Assembly (NCBI RefSeq): GCF_015223065.1
Contig: NZ_JADFBY010000001.1
Span: 620,001 to 684,000 of the forward strand
Direction of reading: 5' to 3'
Source: Mucilaginibacter sp. JRF
Lineage (GTDB): Bacteria; Bacteroidota; Bacteroidia; Sphingobacteriales; Sphingobacteriaceae
Length of the DNA stretch: 64,000 bases
Part shown: positions 54,528 through 63,741 of the stretch, in pieces
Layout of the letters: every line of letters begins with the position of its first letter
Position numbering within the stretch: position 1 is the stretch's first letter
Made by a program: the position numbers and the translations under genes
The notes under the pieces: model-generated
Seen by the model: only the letters and a program-made list of their open reading frames with translations
Told to the model about the DNA's origin: nothing
Databases searched by the model: none

Positions 54528-55955
54528 ATGAAAACGACATCAGGCAATAATGCCCCTTTATTCTACCAGGATGCAAGTTCCCTGGCTGAACTAATCCGAA
54601 AAAAAGAAATATCTCCCGTTGAAGTGGTGAAAGCACACCTTGATCGTATCGCAGCACTAAACCCGGAGATCAATGCGATCGTTTCCATCGCGAATACAGC
54701 AATTGATGAAGCCAAAAGAGCGGAAGCAGCAGTAATGCGCGGAGATGAATTAGGCCCTTTGCATGGCGTACCCTTTACCGTTAAAGATTCCATTGACACA
54801 GCAAACACCCTTACACAGCGAGGTTCACCTATCTTTAAAGGTCGTATTCCTCAAGAAGACGCCACAAGTGTGGCGCGTATGAAAAAGGCAGGAGGTATAT
54901 TATTAGCAAAAACGAATTTGCCCGAATTTTCTTATTGGATCGAAAGTGATAACCTTTTATCGGGAAGATCAAACAATCCCTGGGATCTGTTACGTACACC
55001 TGGCGGCTCCAGTGGTGGTGAGTCAGCCGCAATAGCAGCAGGCATGTCACCGATAGGTTTGGGAACAGACCTCGCGATCTCGGTTCGTGGCCCGGCTGCA
55101 CAAACAGGTATCGTCTCGCTGAAGGCGACCCTTGGCCGTATCCCGATGACCGGGATCTGGCCAAGGGCGCCTCGCCGTTTTTGGCACGTTGGTCCGATGG
55201 CAAGAAGTATTCGCGATCTCGGATTAGCCTTTTCACAATTAGCTGGGCCGGATGGTCATGATGCCCTTTCTTCCACCAACGCGAACTACAACATTGGTAT
55301 AGCGCAGTTCCCGTATCGCCCATTACGTATCGGCTGGATGGTGGGGCCTGGATTTGGACCTGTAGATGCAGAAGTTACGGCCACGGTAAGGGCTGCTGCA
55401 AAAGCGTTACAAGATCTTGGTATTTTTGTAGAGGCCGTTGGTATACCGGCTTTGGAAAAAGACTTCGCTTTGGACGTTTTTAATCGCTTGCACGTGATGG
55501 AAATGAAACCCGCTTTCCGCCAGGCCACTGCCGGTCGCAGCGATAGTGAAATTTATAAAATGGCCAAAACGATGTTATCATTGCCAGTTACCAACATGGA
55601 TGATTATATCGATGCTGAACAGGCGGCAGAACGAATCAGGGATGGTTACGCAGAATATTTTCAACGCTATGATGCTTTGATAACCCATGTTTTGCCGATA
55701 CCGGCTCACAAACATGGCGAGTCTGAATTCGTGATCGATGGTCAAACGGTAGATGCAACCTACTTACAAGGCGCTACCGTTCCGCTAAATGTTACTGGTT
55801 TGCCCGGCATTTCCATGCGTTTCGGAACAAGTAAAGCAGGATTACCCATCAATATACAGATCGTGGGAAGCTGGTTAGCAGAATCAACGATCCTTCACAT
55901 TGCTTCATTGTTGGAAAGCGTCAGTACAGTTCGTGATCTGCATCCGAGTTTATAA
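54528..55955 (+). CDS. Amidase-signature family hydrolase
   Basis: This 475-residue amidase-signature enzyme has the catalytic Lys86 in FTVKDSID, the cis-Ser region TPGGSSGGESAA (Ser161/162) and the nucleophile Ser185 in GTDLAISVRGPA. In most relatives the last motif reads GTDxGGSIR; here the two glycines before the nucleophile are Ala-Ile, which could alter the oxyanion hole. Such enzymes hydrolyse small amides, including fatty-acid or aryl amides. The frame starts at 54414, but ATG 54528 matches the family's N-terminus and lies after the -7-like box. A terminator (55997-56022) separates it from the convergent Crp gene. Confidence 0.88.
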   Translation: MKTTSGNNAPLFYQDASSLAELIRKKEISPVEVVKAHLDRIAALNPEINAIVSIANTAIDEAKRAEAAVMRGDELGPLHGVPFTVKDSIDTANTLTQRGSPIFKGRIPQEDATSVARMKKAGGILLAKTNLPEFSYWIESDNLLSGRSNNPWDLLRTPGGSSGGESAAIAAGMSPIGLGTDLAISVRGPAAQTGIVSLKATLGRIPMTGIWPRAPRRFWHVGPMARSIRDLGLAFSQLAGPDGHDALSSTNANYNIGIAQFPYRPLRIGWMVGPGFGPVDAEVTATVRAAAKALQDLGIFVEAVGIPALEKDFALDVFNRLHVMEMKPAFRQATAGRSDSEIYKMAKTMLSLPVTNMDDYIDAEQAAERIRDGYAEYFQRYDALITHVLPIPAHKHGESEFVIDGQTVDATYLQGATVPLNVTGLPGISMRFGTSKAGLPINIQIVGSWLAESTILHIASLLESVSTVRDLHPSL

Positions 55956-55996
55956 TGTGCTTATAACGCTGCGCAGTGTTCTTTTAATATCAAAAC

Positions 55997-56022
55997 CCTT
56001 CGGGTCAAACCGAAGGATTTTT
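55997..56022. terminator. Bidirectional terminator between amidase and Crp genes
   Basis: CCTTCGG (55997-56003) pairs with CCGAAGG (56010-56016), followed by ATTTTTT. It lies 42 bp after the amidase stop and extends into the last codons of the convergent Crp gene. Confidence 0.8.
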
Positions 56023-56601
56023 TGTTCGCTTAACAAAATCCTTTCTGATCCTGCTGAGTGTTTCCCTGGAAATACCCAAATAGGATGCTACCATGTGTAA
56101 CGGAACTTTATTGAAAACTTTTGGATACGTTTTTTGAAATTCTAGGTAGCGTTCTTCGGCAGGACTGCTGATCAGCGAAAATATCCTTTGCTGACTTGTT
56201 TCAAATGCTTTCGCGTTCAGGCGGTCATAAAACAGTTTAAATGGCGGGATTGCGGTCAATAACTTCTCCCAGTCTTCTTTATTCCATACGATCACCGTGC
56301 TGGCTGATAAAGCTTCAATATTATATTCAGAGGGTGTGCCGTGATTATAACTTTCCGGATCGGTCATCCACCAGTGCTCCACACCAAAACGTACCGTATG
56401 GTCGGTGCCATTTTTGTCGTAACGATAGAGCCTGCAACATCCGCTTGCAATAAAGCACATGGATCTCCAAACCTCACCATCGTGAAGTACTGATTGCCAT
56501 TTGCGGATATTTTTTATCTGCGCAACCTTTTTGATCTGATCTATTTCCTCGTCGGAGATGTCAGCAAATTCACGCAGATATTTCTCGAAGACCTCGAACA
56601 T
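56005..56601 (-). CDS. Crp/Fnr-family transcriptional regulator
   Basis: This regulator of 198 residues has an N-terminal cyclic-nucleotide-binding-like fold (SVLHDGEVWRSMCFIASGCCRLYRY) and a C-terminal HTH (HMVASYLGISRETLSRIRKDF). The recognition helix ETLSRIRK is the same as in the Crp protein at 38.6 kb. ATG 56601 is preferred to the TTG at 56619. It is convergent with the amidase gene. Its gene shows no palindrome of its own in the short upstream stretch inspected. Confidence 0.88.
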   Translation of the reverse strand: MFEVFEKYLREFADISDEEIDQIKKVAQIKNIRKWQSVLHDGEVWRSMCFIASGCCRLYRYDKNGTDHTVRFGVEHWWMTDPESYNHGTPSEYNIEALSASTVIVWNKEDWEKLLTAIPPFKLFYDRLNAKAFETSQQRIFSLISSPAEERYLEFQKTYPKVFNKVPLHMVASYLGISRETLSRIRKDFVKRTKNPSV

Positions 56602-56619
56602 ATGTTCAAAAATAAACAA

Positions 56620-57238
56620 TAGGTTGCATCACAGGTAATCATTAATGAACTTAGATTCTTTACCAATGCTGACGGTTCATGCTGTTGATCATACCGTATG
56701 CGCCTGGTCAGCTTTGAAATTCAGCTTGTACCATCTTGATTTTCAGTTTGCTACAATTTGCTTTTATATTAAGGTAGCCGTTTAGGTGTCGAATAAAGAT
56801 AATTTATTTGTATAACGAACAATAAATCAATGCAATAGGTAGATAATCATAGGTATTTTGGCATTTCAATTACGGTCTTAACCTGAGATATTTTACCAGC
56901 GAATACACAACGGGACAACGTACCTATAAAATGTGTTTTGATCGCGGGTACCATATTGATGGCAATATCGTATTCCTAATCAACCTCATCGACGAAGTCC
57001 GTTTCAATTAAGATTGCACGCAACGGCCATGATTTTGGTCAGCGCAAGGTAGGCGCTAGCCTCCTGCGCTGGCGAAGCGCAACCAAAACCGCGGCGGTTG
57101 CTCCTGCGGGGAAAAGCGGGTGAATCGCAGCGACGTGCGCGATAGCGCGCATAGCGCAGGTGAACCAGCTGTCCCGCACAATCCAGCCTCTCGCAAGCTA
57201 TTACTTCTAAATTTATCGAAAAAAACTTAATTTGCAGC
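56620..57238. other. Gene-free stretch with a coding scrap and a GC-rich structured block
   Basis: The plus frame 56853-57011 is open and reads as a protein tail (LRYFTSEYTTGQRTYKMCF, then NLIDEVRFN) but has no start or recognised family. From about 57030 to 57190 the sequence becomes abruptly GC-rich and full of short palindromes (GCGCGATAGCGCGC and similar), unlike its surroundings. It may be a REP-like or mobile-element remnant, or a structured leader for the LytTR gene. Confidence 0.4.
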
Positions 57239-58084
57239 ATGCAGCTGAGCTGGCCAATACCCAAAGCACGTTGGCGATCCATTATTATTTGGTCGATTGT
57301 CATCCTTATCGCGGCCGGTATTATCCAGGATTACATCCAGGCCCGCCTGCTTAACCAGGGCTTTTACCTATCCGAATCACTCTTATTCAAAGCCTTTTGG
57401 CTGCCCTTTATCATCGGTATCCCGCTGGTCACCCAAACGAAACGCATCCAACTCCATTGGTGGCTTATGCCCCTCGTCGCGGCAATGATGCATGTCTTCA
57501 CCTACGCGGCCATCGTCTTTCTCATCTCGTATACCACATTTACGCATACCTATGGATTGATCGAACTGATCAAACACGCGCTGGCTGAAGATACTTACAA
57601 ATACCTGGCGGTCTATATAAGCCTGGCTCTGGCATTCCGCTTTTTGAAAACGACCTACCCGGTAAATGCGAAGACAATTAATGTGACAACGGAATATCCA
57701 GAAAGAATGACCTTTCAGACCGGCAAGCAAAATATTACTCTAGATGTAAAAGATATCAATTTCATTATAGCCGATGATCCTTACATTGCCGTACATAACC
57801 AAAGCAAAAAACACCTCATCAGTTCTTCCCTGCAAGCCATCCAGACCCAGCTTGATCCCGAAAAGTTCGTCCGCATACACCGCTCCACTATTGTTAATTT
57901 ACAAGAAGTCGAAAGCTATACCTCCCGCCTAAACGGCGATTACGACCTTAAACTGAAAAACGGCACCATGCTCCGCATCAGCCGCAGCTACAGCAAAACT
58001 TCCGTCAACGACTGGGCCACTAAAGTCCTCCACTCAGCCAATCCGCACACGATACCGGCTCAAACTCGCCTTGAAACGCTTTAG
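57239..58084 (+). CDS. Membrane-bound LytTR-family transcriptional regulator
   Basis: This 281-residue protein has four hydrophobic helices in the N-terminal ~140 residues (IIIWSIVILIAAGIIQDYI; LVAAMMHVFTYAAIVFLISY) and a C-terminal LytTR DNA-binding domain (residues ~165-265: LDVKDINFIIADDPYIAVH, FVRIHRSTIVNLQEV, LRISRSYSKT). It has no receiver domain, so it senses through its membrane part. It heads an operon with a dioxygenase-like and a YceI-like gene, 9 bp and then an 8-bp overlap apart, and probably controls them. Confidence 0.88.
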   Translation: MQLSWPIPKARWRSIIIWSIVILIAAGIIQDYIQARLLNQGFYLSESLLFKAFWLPFIIGIPLVTQTKRIQLHWWLMPLVAAMMHVFTYAAIVFLISYTTFTHTYGLIELIKHALAEDTYKYLAVYISLALAFRFLKTTYPVNAKTINVTTEYPERMTFQTGKQNITLDVKDINFIIADDPYIAVHNQSKKHLISSSLQAIQTQLDPEKFVRIHRSTIVNLQEVESYTSRLNGDYDLKLKNGTMLRISRSYSKTSVNDWATKVLHSANPHTIPAQTRLETL

Positions 58085-58093
58085 GTTTGCGGC

Positions 58094-58696
58094 ATGAGAT
58101 CACTACGAACTATATTCATTATTCTAACACTCGGACTCGCCACCCAAACGCTCAAAGCCCAACACCAACTCAAAGGAGGACCCTGTGAAGGCTGTGAAGC
58201 CGTATTTGAATACGGTAACAAACAGCTAAACCCCATCGACACCTTACCCGACTACGACCGCCCCGGCCCTAAACTCAAACTAACCGGTACCATCTACCAA
58301 AGTGACGGCAAGACACCCGCCACCAACGTCATCCTCTACATCTACCACACCAACCAGGCCGGACTTTACGCCAGAACAGCCAATGCCACCGGCTGGGCCA
58401 GACGCCATGGTGAACTGCGTGGCTGGATCAAGACCGACAGGAGCGGGCGCTATATTTTCTACACGCTCAAACCCGGTACGTATCCATCAAGGAGCGAACC
58501 CGCTCATATCCATGCCACAATATTCGAACCTAACGGCAAATATTACTACATCGAGGAGTGGCATTTTAAAGGTGATGCATTACTCTACAAACTCAAAAAT
58601 CGTAAGCTGTATGGGGGAGAGGACACCCTGCTCATAACCAACAACACCGTCAACCGAGACATTATCCTAGGCTTAAATATCCCCGACTATGACTAA
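58094..58696 (+). CDS. Secreted intradiol-dioxygenase-like protein
   Basis: This 200-residue protein has a signal peptide (LGLATQTLKAQ) and the beta-sandwich of intradiol ring-cleavage dioxygenases: LKLTGTIYQSDGKTPATNVILYIYHT, GWIKTDRSGRYIFYTLKPG, and TYPSRSEPAHIHATIFEP. The TYP.R..PAHIH motif contains the Tyr-His-His Fe(III) ligands, and an upstream Tyr (AGLYAR) could supply the fourth. Extracytoplasmic family members are poorly studied, and the substrate need not be a catechol. It overlaps the YceI gene by 8 bp. Confidence 0.82.
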   Translation: MRSLRTIFIILTLGLATQTLKAQHQLKGGPCEGCEAVFEYGNKQLNPIDTLPDYDRPGPKLKLTGTIYQSDGKTPATNVILYIYHTNQAGLYARTANATGWARRHGELRGWIKTDRSGRYIFYTLKPGTYPSRSEPAHIHATIFEPNGKYYYIEEWHFKGDALLYKLKNRKLYGGEDTLLITNNTVNRDIILGLNIPDYD

Positions 58697-59234
58697 ACTA
58701 TTCATCCTGCTCGCTTTGTGCTTGCAGATCCGTACCAATACGCAAATCGCCGCTCAGACTAAGACCAATGGCTCAGTCGTCTATTGGAAAGGCACCAAAC
58801 TCCGCGGTATCGGCTCACACGAAGGCATACTCAAATTTAAATCTATCAAACTCGACACCAGGCAAGACCACCTGACAGGCAGTCACTTTGTGATCGATAT
58901 GCGCAGCCTGCAAGTCACCGATATCCCGGCACACGAGACCGTACCCCTCAACGCCCTGACCAAACACCTGCATGAAGAATTGGAGACCGCCACGTATCCA
59001 ATGGCCAGCTTCGTCATTACCAAAGTAAAAGGACAGCAGATCAGCGGCAACCTTACGATAAGGAATATCACCAAATCCATCAGCTTTTTCTATCGCCAAA
59101 CCAATGGCCAGTGGGAAGCCACTTTCAACATTAGCCGTAAAGACTTCGGTATCGGAAAGAACGCCAGCTGGCTGGAAAAGAAACTCGTCGATGATCTCAT
59201 CCAGTTGAACGTGTATATCACGCTCAACAAATAA
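58689..59234 (+). CDS. YceI-family protein
   Basis: This 181-residue YceI-like protein is a lipocalin-like beta-barrel that binds polyisoprenoid or other amphiphilic ligands in the periplasm. Visible strands are VVYWKGTKLRGIGSHEGILKF, FVIDMRSLQV, ATYPMASFVITKV, ISGNLTIRNITKSI and NISRKDFGIGKNASW. A signal peptide precedes them. Its start overlaps the end of the dioxygenase-like gene. It is the last gene of the LytTR operon. Confidence 0.88.
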   Translation: MTKLFILLALCLQIRTNTQIAAQTKTNGSVVYWKGTKLRGIGSHEGILKFKSIKLDTRQDHLTGSHFVIDMRSLQVTDIPAHETVPLNALTKHLHEELETATYPMASFVITKVKGQQISGNLTIRNITKSISFFYRQTNGQWEATFNISRKDFGIGKNASWLEKKLVDDLIQLNVYITLNK

Positions 59235-59306
59235 GAACAGGCCGGGCTATGCCACGACGATGACAGATCATCAAAACTATTTGCCCGATTTCAGGTTTGT
59301 AGCAGC

Positions 59307-59692
59307 ATGGAAAACACACTCACCAAACCTAACCGCTACTCAGATACCGAACTCAGCGAATTCAAAGCCATTATCCTATCCAAAATGGCTGTCGCCCAGC
59401 AGGAATACAAGGATCTTATGGCCACATTAGATGCAGCGCCAGCAACGGCGATGATAACGGCGGAGCCTATGCAGCCCTTGAAGACGATGCAGCGACCTTA
59501 GAAAAAGAAACCGTTTATCAAATGGCCGCCCGTCAGAAGAAATTCATCGAACAACTCGAAGCCGCACTCGTGCGCATCGGCAACAAGACCTATGGCATCT
59601 GCCGCTCGACCGGTAAGCTTATCCAGAAAGAACGCCTGATGGCCGTACCGCACACTACCCAGAGTATGGAAGCCAAGCTGCGCCAGAACTAA
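59307..59692 (+). pseudogene. TraR/DksA-type zinc-finger-like gene, frameshifted
   Basis: The first frame (59307-59501) encodes the coiled-coil half: YSDTELSEFKAIILSKMAVAQQEYKDLMA. A second frame from about 59435 continues as GDDNGGAYAALEDDAATLEKE, then RQKKFIEQLEAALVRIGNKTYGIC, GKLIQKERLMAVPHTT and a stop at 59690-59692. Joined, they match a DksA-like protein of about 128 residues common in this group; only one of the usual zinc-finger Cys residues remains. One missing base near 59440 explains the break. The second frame's stop overlaps the ATG of the next gene (TAATG), so the unit was translated to the end at some time. Confidence 0.75.
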
Positions 59693-60171
59693 TGCCCAAA
59701 CCCAGCTATTTGGACTTCGACAATAGCGCTTACCCGTGGAAAGCGGATATCGATTACCGCGCGCACCCGGAACTGTACTGCGTCGGCAAAGGCGAACAGG
59801 GCGTGCTGATCTGCGAACCCTACAAAAGCGAGATCGGCACGCACTGGCGTTTCAGAACTCCCGAGATTGCGACCGAAAGCAGCAAGGCTATCTCCAAATT
59901 GTTCGAAGCTTACCTAAAAACAGGCGACTTCGTCGGTGCCGATATGGCCCGCAAATACTTGCAAATGGGTTATACCCGCGCCAGACGCTACGCCAATTAC
60001 AAAGGCGGCAAAAAGTATGATAAAGAGCAGGACTATAAGCGACTACAACGCGGCACCGGCGAAACCGAAAAAGCCGAAGGCGCAGCTATCTTCTATCGAA
60101 GCTGGAAAGCAGCCGAAGCAAACCCGGTCTACGCCGCTATGAAAAAACGATGGAAAAATGAAAGGGGTTAA
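59692..60171 (+). CDS. DUF4385 family protein
   Basis: This 159-residue soluble basic protein matches the DUF4385 pattern: [70 protein letters not shown]. The function is unknown; the family is widespread in bacteria and in some phages. The start overlaps the stop of the DksA-like gene, and the end overlaps the DUF2256 microgene by 14 bp, so the three form a tight cluster. Confidence 0.88.
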   Translation: MPKPSYLDFDNSAYPWKADIDYRAHPELYCVGKGEQGVLICEPYKSEIGTHWRFRTPEIATESSKAISKLFEAYLKTGDFVGADMARKYLQMGYTRARRYANYKGGKKYDKEQDYKRLQRGTGETEKAEGAAIFYRSWKAAEANPVYAAMKKRWKNERG

Positions 60172-60316
60172 AAAACGCGATCTTCCGCAAAAGATCTGCG
60201 CCGTTTGCGGCCGTCCTTTCAGTTGGCGCAAAAAATGGGAAAAAGTATGGCACGAGATCAAATACTGTTCGGCTAAATGCAGAACAAACCGGACATCTTC
60301 CTTGAAGACCAGATGA
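60158..60316 (+). CDS. DUF2256 zinc-ribbon microprotein
   Basis: This 52-residue basic protein has the DUF2256 signature: [14 protein letters not shown] and a second knuckle YCSAKC, so a Cys4 zinc ribbon (Cys14, Cys17, Cys37, Cys41). ATG 60158 lies inside the end of the DUF4385 gene (14-bp overlap) and the stop is at 60314-60316. DUF2256 genes are often found next to photolyase/cryptochrome genes; that is from memory. Here the DNA-damage polymerase genes are downstream on the other strand. From 60317 to 60520 no further gene is supported. Confidence 0.85.
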   Translation: MKGVKKRDLPQKICAVCGRPFSWRKKWEKVWHEIKYCSAKCRTNRTSSLKTR

Positions 60317-60520
60317 GCGAAACCAGCCCTTTTGTGACGCGCAGCGTAAATAGTATTTTCCATAGACTTTTTTTGTATCTATCAAACAGGTAAACGGCTA
60401 CATATCACTTGCCCGCCACGTGCTGTGTCCGGAACTACTAATCTTGGCGTTATATAATTGTTTGAAGGCTGCAATATATAGGCTGATTTAGGAGAGGGAT
60501 GTATATCTAACGACATGCCT

Positions 60521-63500
60521 TCAATGAAAATTCCGCCCTTTATGAAAAGCGTCTGAAACAGGAGCCGTCGACCGGCCATCATAATCAATCGGTTTGGTAA
60601 CCTCATCACCGCGCGCCAGGGTTTGCGGCAGATCAGCGCTCGTCAGGCCGCTCAGCAACGCCGTCAGGTTGAAACACTGTTTGACCACCAGGTGCGTTAC
60701 CCCGTTAGCGACCTGTAGCTTACCGGCAACCATCAATAATTTGGACTGCACGATCTCCTTGCGGTATTTATCGAACAACTGCTGCCAGACCACCAGGTTC
60801 GCCGAGCCTGTTTCATCCTCCAGCGTCATGAATAGTACGCCCTTGGCCGTACCCGGCCGTTGCCGTACCGTGATCAGGCCCGCCAAACGCACGGAATCAC
60901 CATCCTTATAATTGCTTAGGTCACTGACCCGGATATTGCGGAAACTCGCCAGCTGCACACGCAGCAGACCCACCGGGTGATCCTTTAAAGATAATCCCGT
61001 CGATACATAATCCTGCACAACATGTTCGCCGCGGGTCATTAGCGGCAGGGGAACGGTTTCTTCCAGTACGGTTTCCGACAACTGCCCGTCAAACAAGCCG
61101 ACGGGCCGGTCGGCCAATGCGGAAACCTCCCATAAGGCTGTGCGGCGATCAGCGCCCATGGAACGGAAAGCATCCGCGTCCGCCAGCTTTTCCAGCGCCG
61201 CTTCCGGTACGCCCGCGGCACGTAACTGGTCAATATGATTATAACCTTCATAACGCATGGTAACCAGCGCCAGCATATCTTCCTCCTTTAAACCCTTGAC
61301 CTCGCGGAAACCCAAGCGAACTGCCAGGTATTTGCCGCCCTTTTGCTCCAGTGTGTTATCCCACTCCGAATAGTTCACATCTACAGGCAACACCAGTACA
61401 CCGTGCCTTTGGGCATCCTGCACGATCTGCGCCGGCTGGTAGAAACCCATAGGCTGGCTGTTCAGTAGCGCGGCGCAAAACACATCCGGATAATGATATT
61501 TGAGCCAGGAGGATATATAGACCAGCAAAGCGAAGGAAGCCGCGTGGCTTTCCGGGAAGCCATAACCCTCAAACCCCTGCAACTGCTTAAATACCCGTCG
61601 GGCGAAGTCCTCTTCATAACCCCGTGCGGTCATCCCTTCCACCATCTTCTTTTCATAGAGGTGCAGTTTCCCGTTCGCTTTAAAGGAAGCCATGCTTCTC
61701 CGTAACTGATCCGCCTCACCCGGGGTGAACCCCGCCGCGACGATCGCGATCTCCATGGCCTGCTCCTGGAATAACGGTACACCCAGTGTGCGGCTTAATA
61801 TTTCCTCCAGTTCCGGCTTAGGATATTCCGGGTCTTCCTCCTTATTACGCCGCCGCAGGTAGGGGTGAACCATATCCCCCTGTATCGGCCCGGGCCTTAC
61901 TATCGCCACCTCGATCACCAGGTCATAGAACTCACGTGGTTTCAAGCGCGGCAGCATCGACATCTGCGCCCGGCTCTCGATCTGGAACACCCCGATCGTA
62001 TCCGCCTGGCAGATCATTTCATAAACCAAAGGGTCATCCTGCGGTACATTGGCCAGCGTCAGTTTTCTGCCATGATGCTGCAGGACTAAATCAAAAGCCT
62101 TACGGATCATGGTCAGCATACCCAAACCCAATACATCCACTTTCAGGATACCCAGATCCTCCAGGTCATCCTTGTTCCATTCCACCTGAGTCCGCTCGGC
62201 CATCCGCGCATTCATGACCGGGCAGAGATCCGATAGTTTTCCCTCGGTGATCACAAAACCGCCGGTATGTTGCCCCAACTGCCGGGGAAACCCAATAAGC
62301 TGGCTGGTCAGCTGCAATACTTTATAGATGAGCGGATCTTTAGGGTTCAATCCCTGGTCGCGCAGGCGCTGCTCATCAAAACCCTCCTCGGAAAAATCCC
62401 AGATCGTCCCGCCGATCCGTTTGATCGTATCCTCCGAAAGCCCCATCGCCTTACCCACATCCCGGATGGCGCCCTTATGCCGCTCCTGCGTCACCGTGGC
62501 CACGATCGCCGCGCGGTCACGCCCGTAGTCATTATAAATAAATTGGATGATCTCCTCCCGCCGTTCATGCTCAAAGTCGACATCGATGTCGGGCCATTCA
62601 TCCCTTGCATCCGACATGAAACGGGAAAAGAGCAAACGGGATTTGGCCGGGTTCACAGCCGTAATACCCAGGCAATAACAAACCGTCGAATTAGCTGCCG
62701 AGCCACGCCCCTGGTGCAGGATGCCCAGGTCTTCCGCCTTTTGGGTATACCGGTAAACCCGCAGGAAATACCAGGCGAGCTTTCGCCGCGCGATGAAATC
62801 CAGTTCGAAGTTGATCTGCTGTACCTGTTTTTCCGGAACCGGGTCGCCAAAGCGCTCTTTGGCGCCCGCCCAAGCCAGCCGCTCCAGGCGCTGCTGGGAA
62901 CTTAGCCCATCAACCGGTTTTTCTTCCGGTTCCAGGTATTTCAGTTCATCAAGTGAAAATCGGCAAAGGTCAGCGATAATCAGCCCGTTATCCAGCGCTT
63001 GAGGGTAGCGCAGGAAGAGCCGGTGCATTTCATCCCGTGGTTTAAGATAACGCTCCGCGTTAGGATGGAGCTTAAAGCCCGCGTTATGGATGGTGCATTT
63101 TTCACGTATACAGGTGAGGACATCCTGTAATTCCCGGCGTTCCGCTATATGGTAATGAACATCACCCGTGGCCACCAATGGTACACCCGTTTCTGCCAGG
63201 CGGAACAGGCGTTTGGCATCCTGCCCTTCATAGGTAAAAGAAGTGGACAGGTACAATGAAGCCCCGAACTGCTTTCGATATTCAGCCAGATCCGCTAAAA
63301 AACCGGCATCCAGTTCAAACCGTGCCCCCAGTTTTTCCGGCGGAATGGCCATGAATAACATGCCTTCCGCATGCTGATAGACATCAGCCTTATATAAGAT
63401 GCACTTTCCTTTCTCGGCGCGCAAGTTGCCCAGCGTTAACAAAGCGGACAAACGCGCATAGGCCGCATGATCGGTCGGGTAGGCCAGTAAACTGCTGCCA

Positions 63501-63715
63501 TCCATTAGATCCAGGCGGCAGGCGGGGATAAAACGGATGCCCGCTTTTTTCGCCGCCATGTGCGCCCGTACGATACCGGCCAGTGAATTACGATCCGTAA
63601 TGGCGATAGCGGAATATCCTAAAACCAAGGCTTGTTCAACCAGTTCCTCCGGGTGCGAACCGCCGCGCAAAAAGCTGAAGTTCGACGTGACCTGTAATTC
63701 CGCGTAATCCATCAT
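60521..63715 (-). CDS. dnaE2: Error-prone DNA polymerase III alpha-like subunit DnaE2
   Basis: This 1064-residue C-family DNA polymerase is of the length of DnaE2 (ImuC). It has an N-terminal PHP domain (ELQVTSNFSFLRGGSHPEE), then the polymerase core (QGRGSAANSTVCYCLGIT; DARDEWPDIDVDFEHERRE; RQLGQHTGGFVI; GVFQIESRAQMSML; FQEQAMEIA). A helix-hairpin-helix region and an OB fold near the C-terminus follow (VRLAGLITVRQRPGTAKGVLFMTLEDETG). It carries out damage-induced mutagenic synthesis together with ImuB, whose gene ends 26 bp upstream on the same strand. It ends at GRNFH. The family often lacks the exact acidic residues of replicative DnaE; I did not check every one. Confidence 0.93.
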   Translation of the reverse strand: MMDYAELQVTSNFSFLRGGSHPEELVEQALVLGYSAIAITDRNSLAGIVRAHMAAKKAGIRFIPACRLDLMDGSSLLAYPTDHAAYARLSALLTLGNLRAEKGKCILYKADVYQHAEGMLFMAIPPEKLGARFELDAGFLADLAEYRKQFGASLYLSTSFTYEGQDAKRLFRLAETGVPLVATGDVHYHIAERRELQDVLTCIREKCTIHNAGFKLHPNAERYLKPRDEMHRLFLRYPQALDNGLIIADLCRFSLDELKYLEPEEKPVDGLSSQQRLERLAWAGAKERFGDPVPEKQVQQINFELDFIARRKLAWYFLRVYRYTQKAEDLGILHQGRGSAANSTVCYCLGITAVNPAKSRLLFSRFMSDARDEWPDIDVDFEHERREEIIQFIYNDYGRDRAAIVATVTQERHKGAIRDVGKAMGLSEDTIKRIGGTIWDFSEEGFDEQRLRDQGLNPKDPLIYKVLQLTSQLIGFPRQLGQHTGGFVITEGKLSDLCPVMNARMAERTQVEWNKDDLEDLGILKVDVLGLGMLTMIRKAFDLVLQHHGRKLTLANVPQDDPLVYEMICQADTIGVFQIESRAQMSMLPRLKPREFYDLVIEVAIVRPGPIQGDMVHPYLRRRNKEEDPEYPKPELEEILSRTLGVPLFQEQAMEIAIVAAGFTPGEADQLRRSMASFKANGKLHLYEKKMVEGMTARGYEEDFARRVFKQLQGFEGYGFPESHAASFALLVYISSWLKYHYPDVFCAALLNSQPMGFYQPAQIVQDAQRHGVLVLPVDVNYSEWDNTLEQKGGKYLAVRLGFREVKGLKEEDMLALVTMRYEGYNHIDQLRAAGVPEAALEKLADADAFRSMGADRRTALWEVSALADRPVGLFDGQLSETVLEETVPLPLMTRGEHVVQDYVSTGLSLKDHPVGLLRVQLASFRNIRVSDLSNYKDGDSVRLAGLITVRQRPGTAKGVLFMTLEDETGSANLVVWQQLFDKYRKEIVQSKLLMVAGKLQVANGVTHLVVKQCFNLTALLSGLTSADLPQTLARGDEVTKPIDYDGRSTAPVSDAFHKGRNFH

Positions 63716-63741
63716 TATTTATTGCCCCCTTTATCTATTGC

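Noticed and set aside
54835..55323. Minus frame of 162 codons inside the amidase gene
   Set aside because: It is an antisense shadow; the plus frame carries all the amidase-signature motifs.
57004..57303. Minus frame of 99 codons through the GC-rich block
   Set aside because: Its openness is explained by GC-rich palindromic composition; the protein has no recognisable pattern and it overlaps the start of the LytTR gene.
60382..60609. Minus frame after the end of dnaE2
   Set aside because: It overlaps the 3' end of dnaE2 in another frame, has no motif, and dnaE2 already ends in its usual GRNFx terminus.
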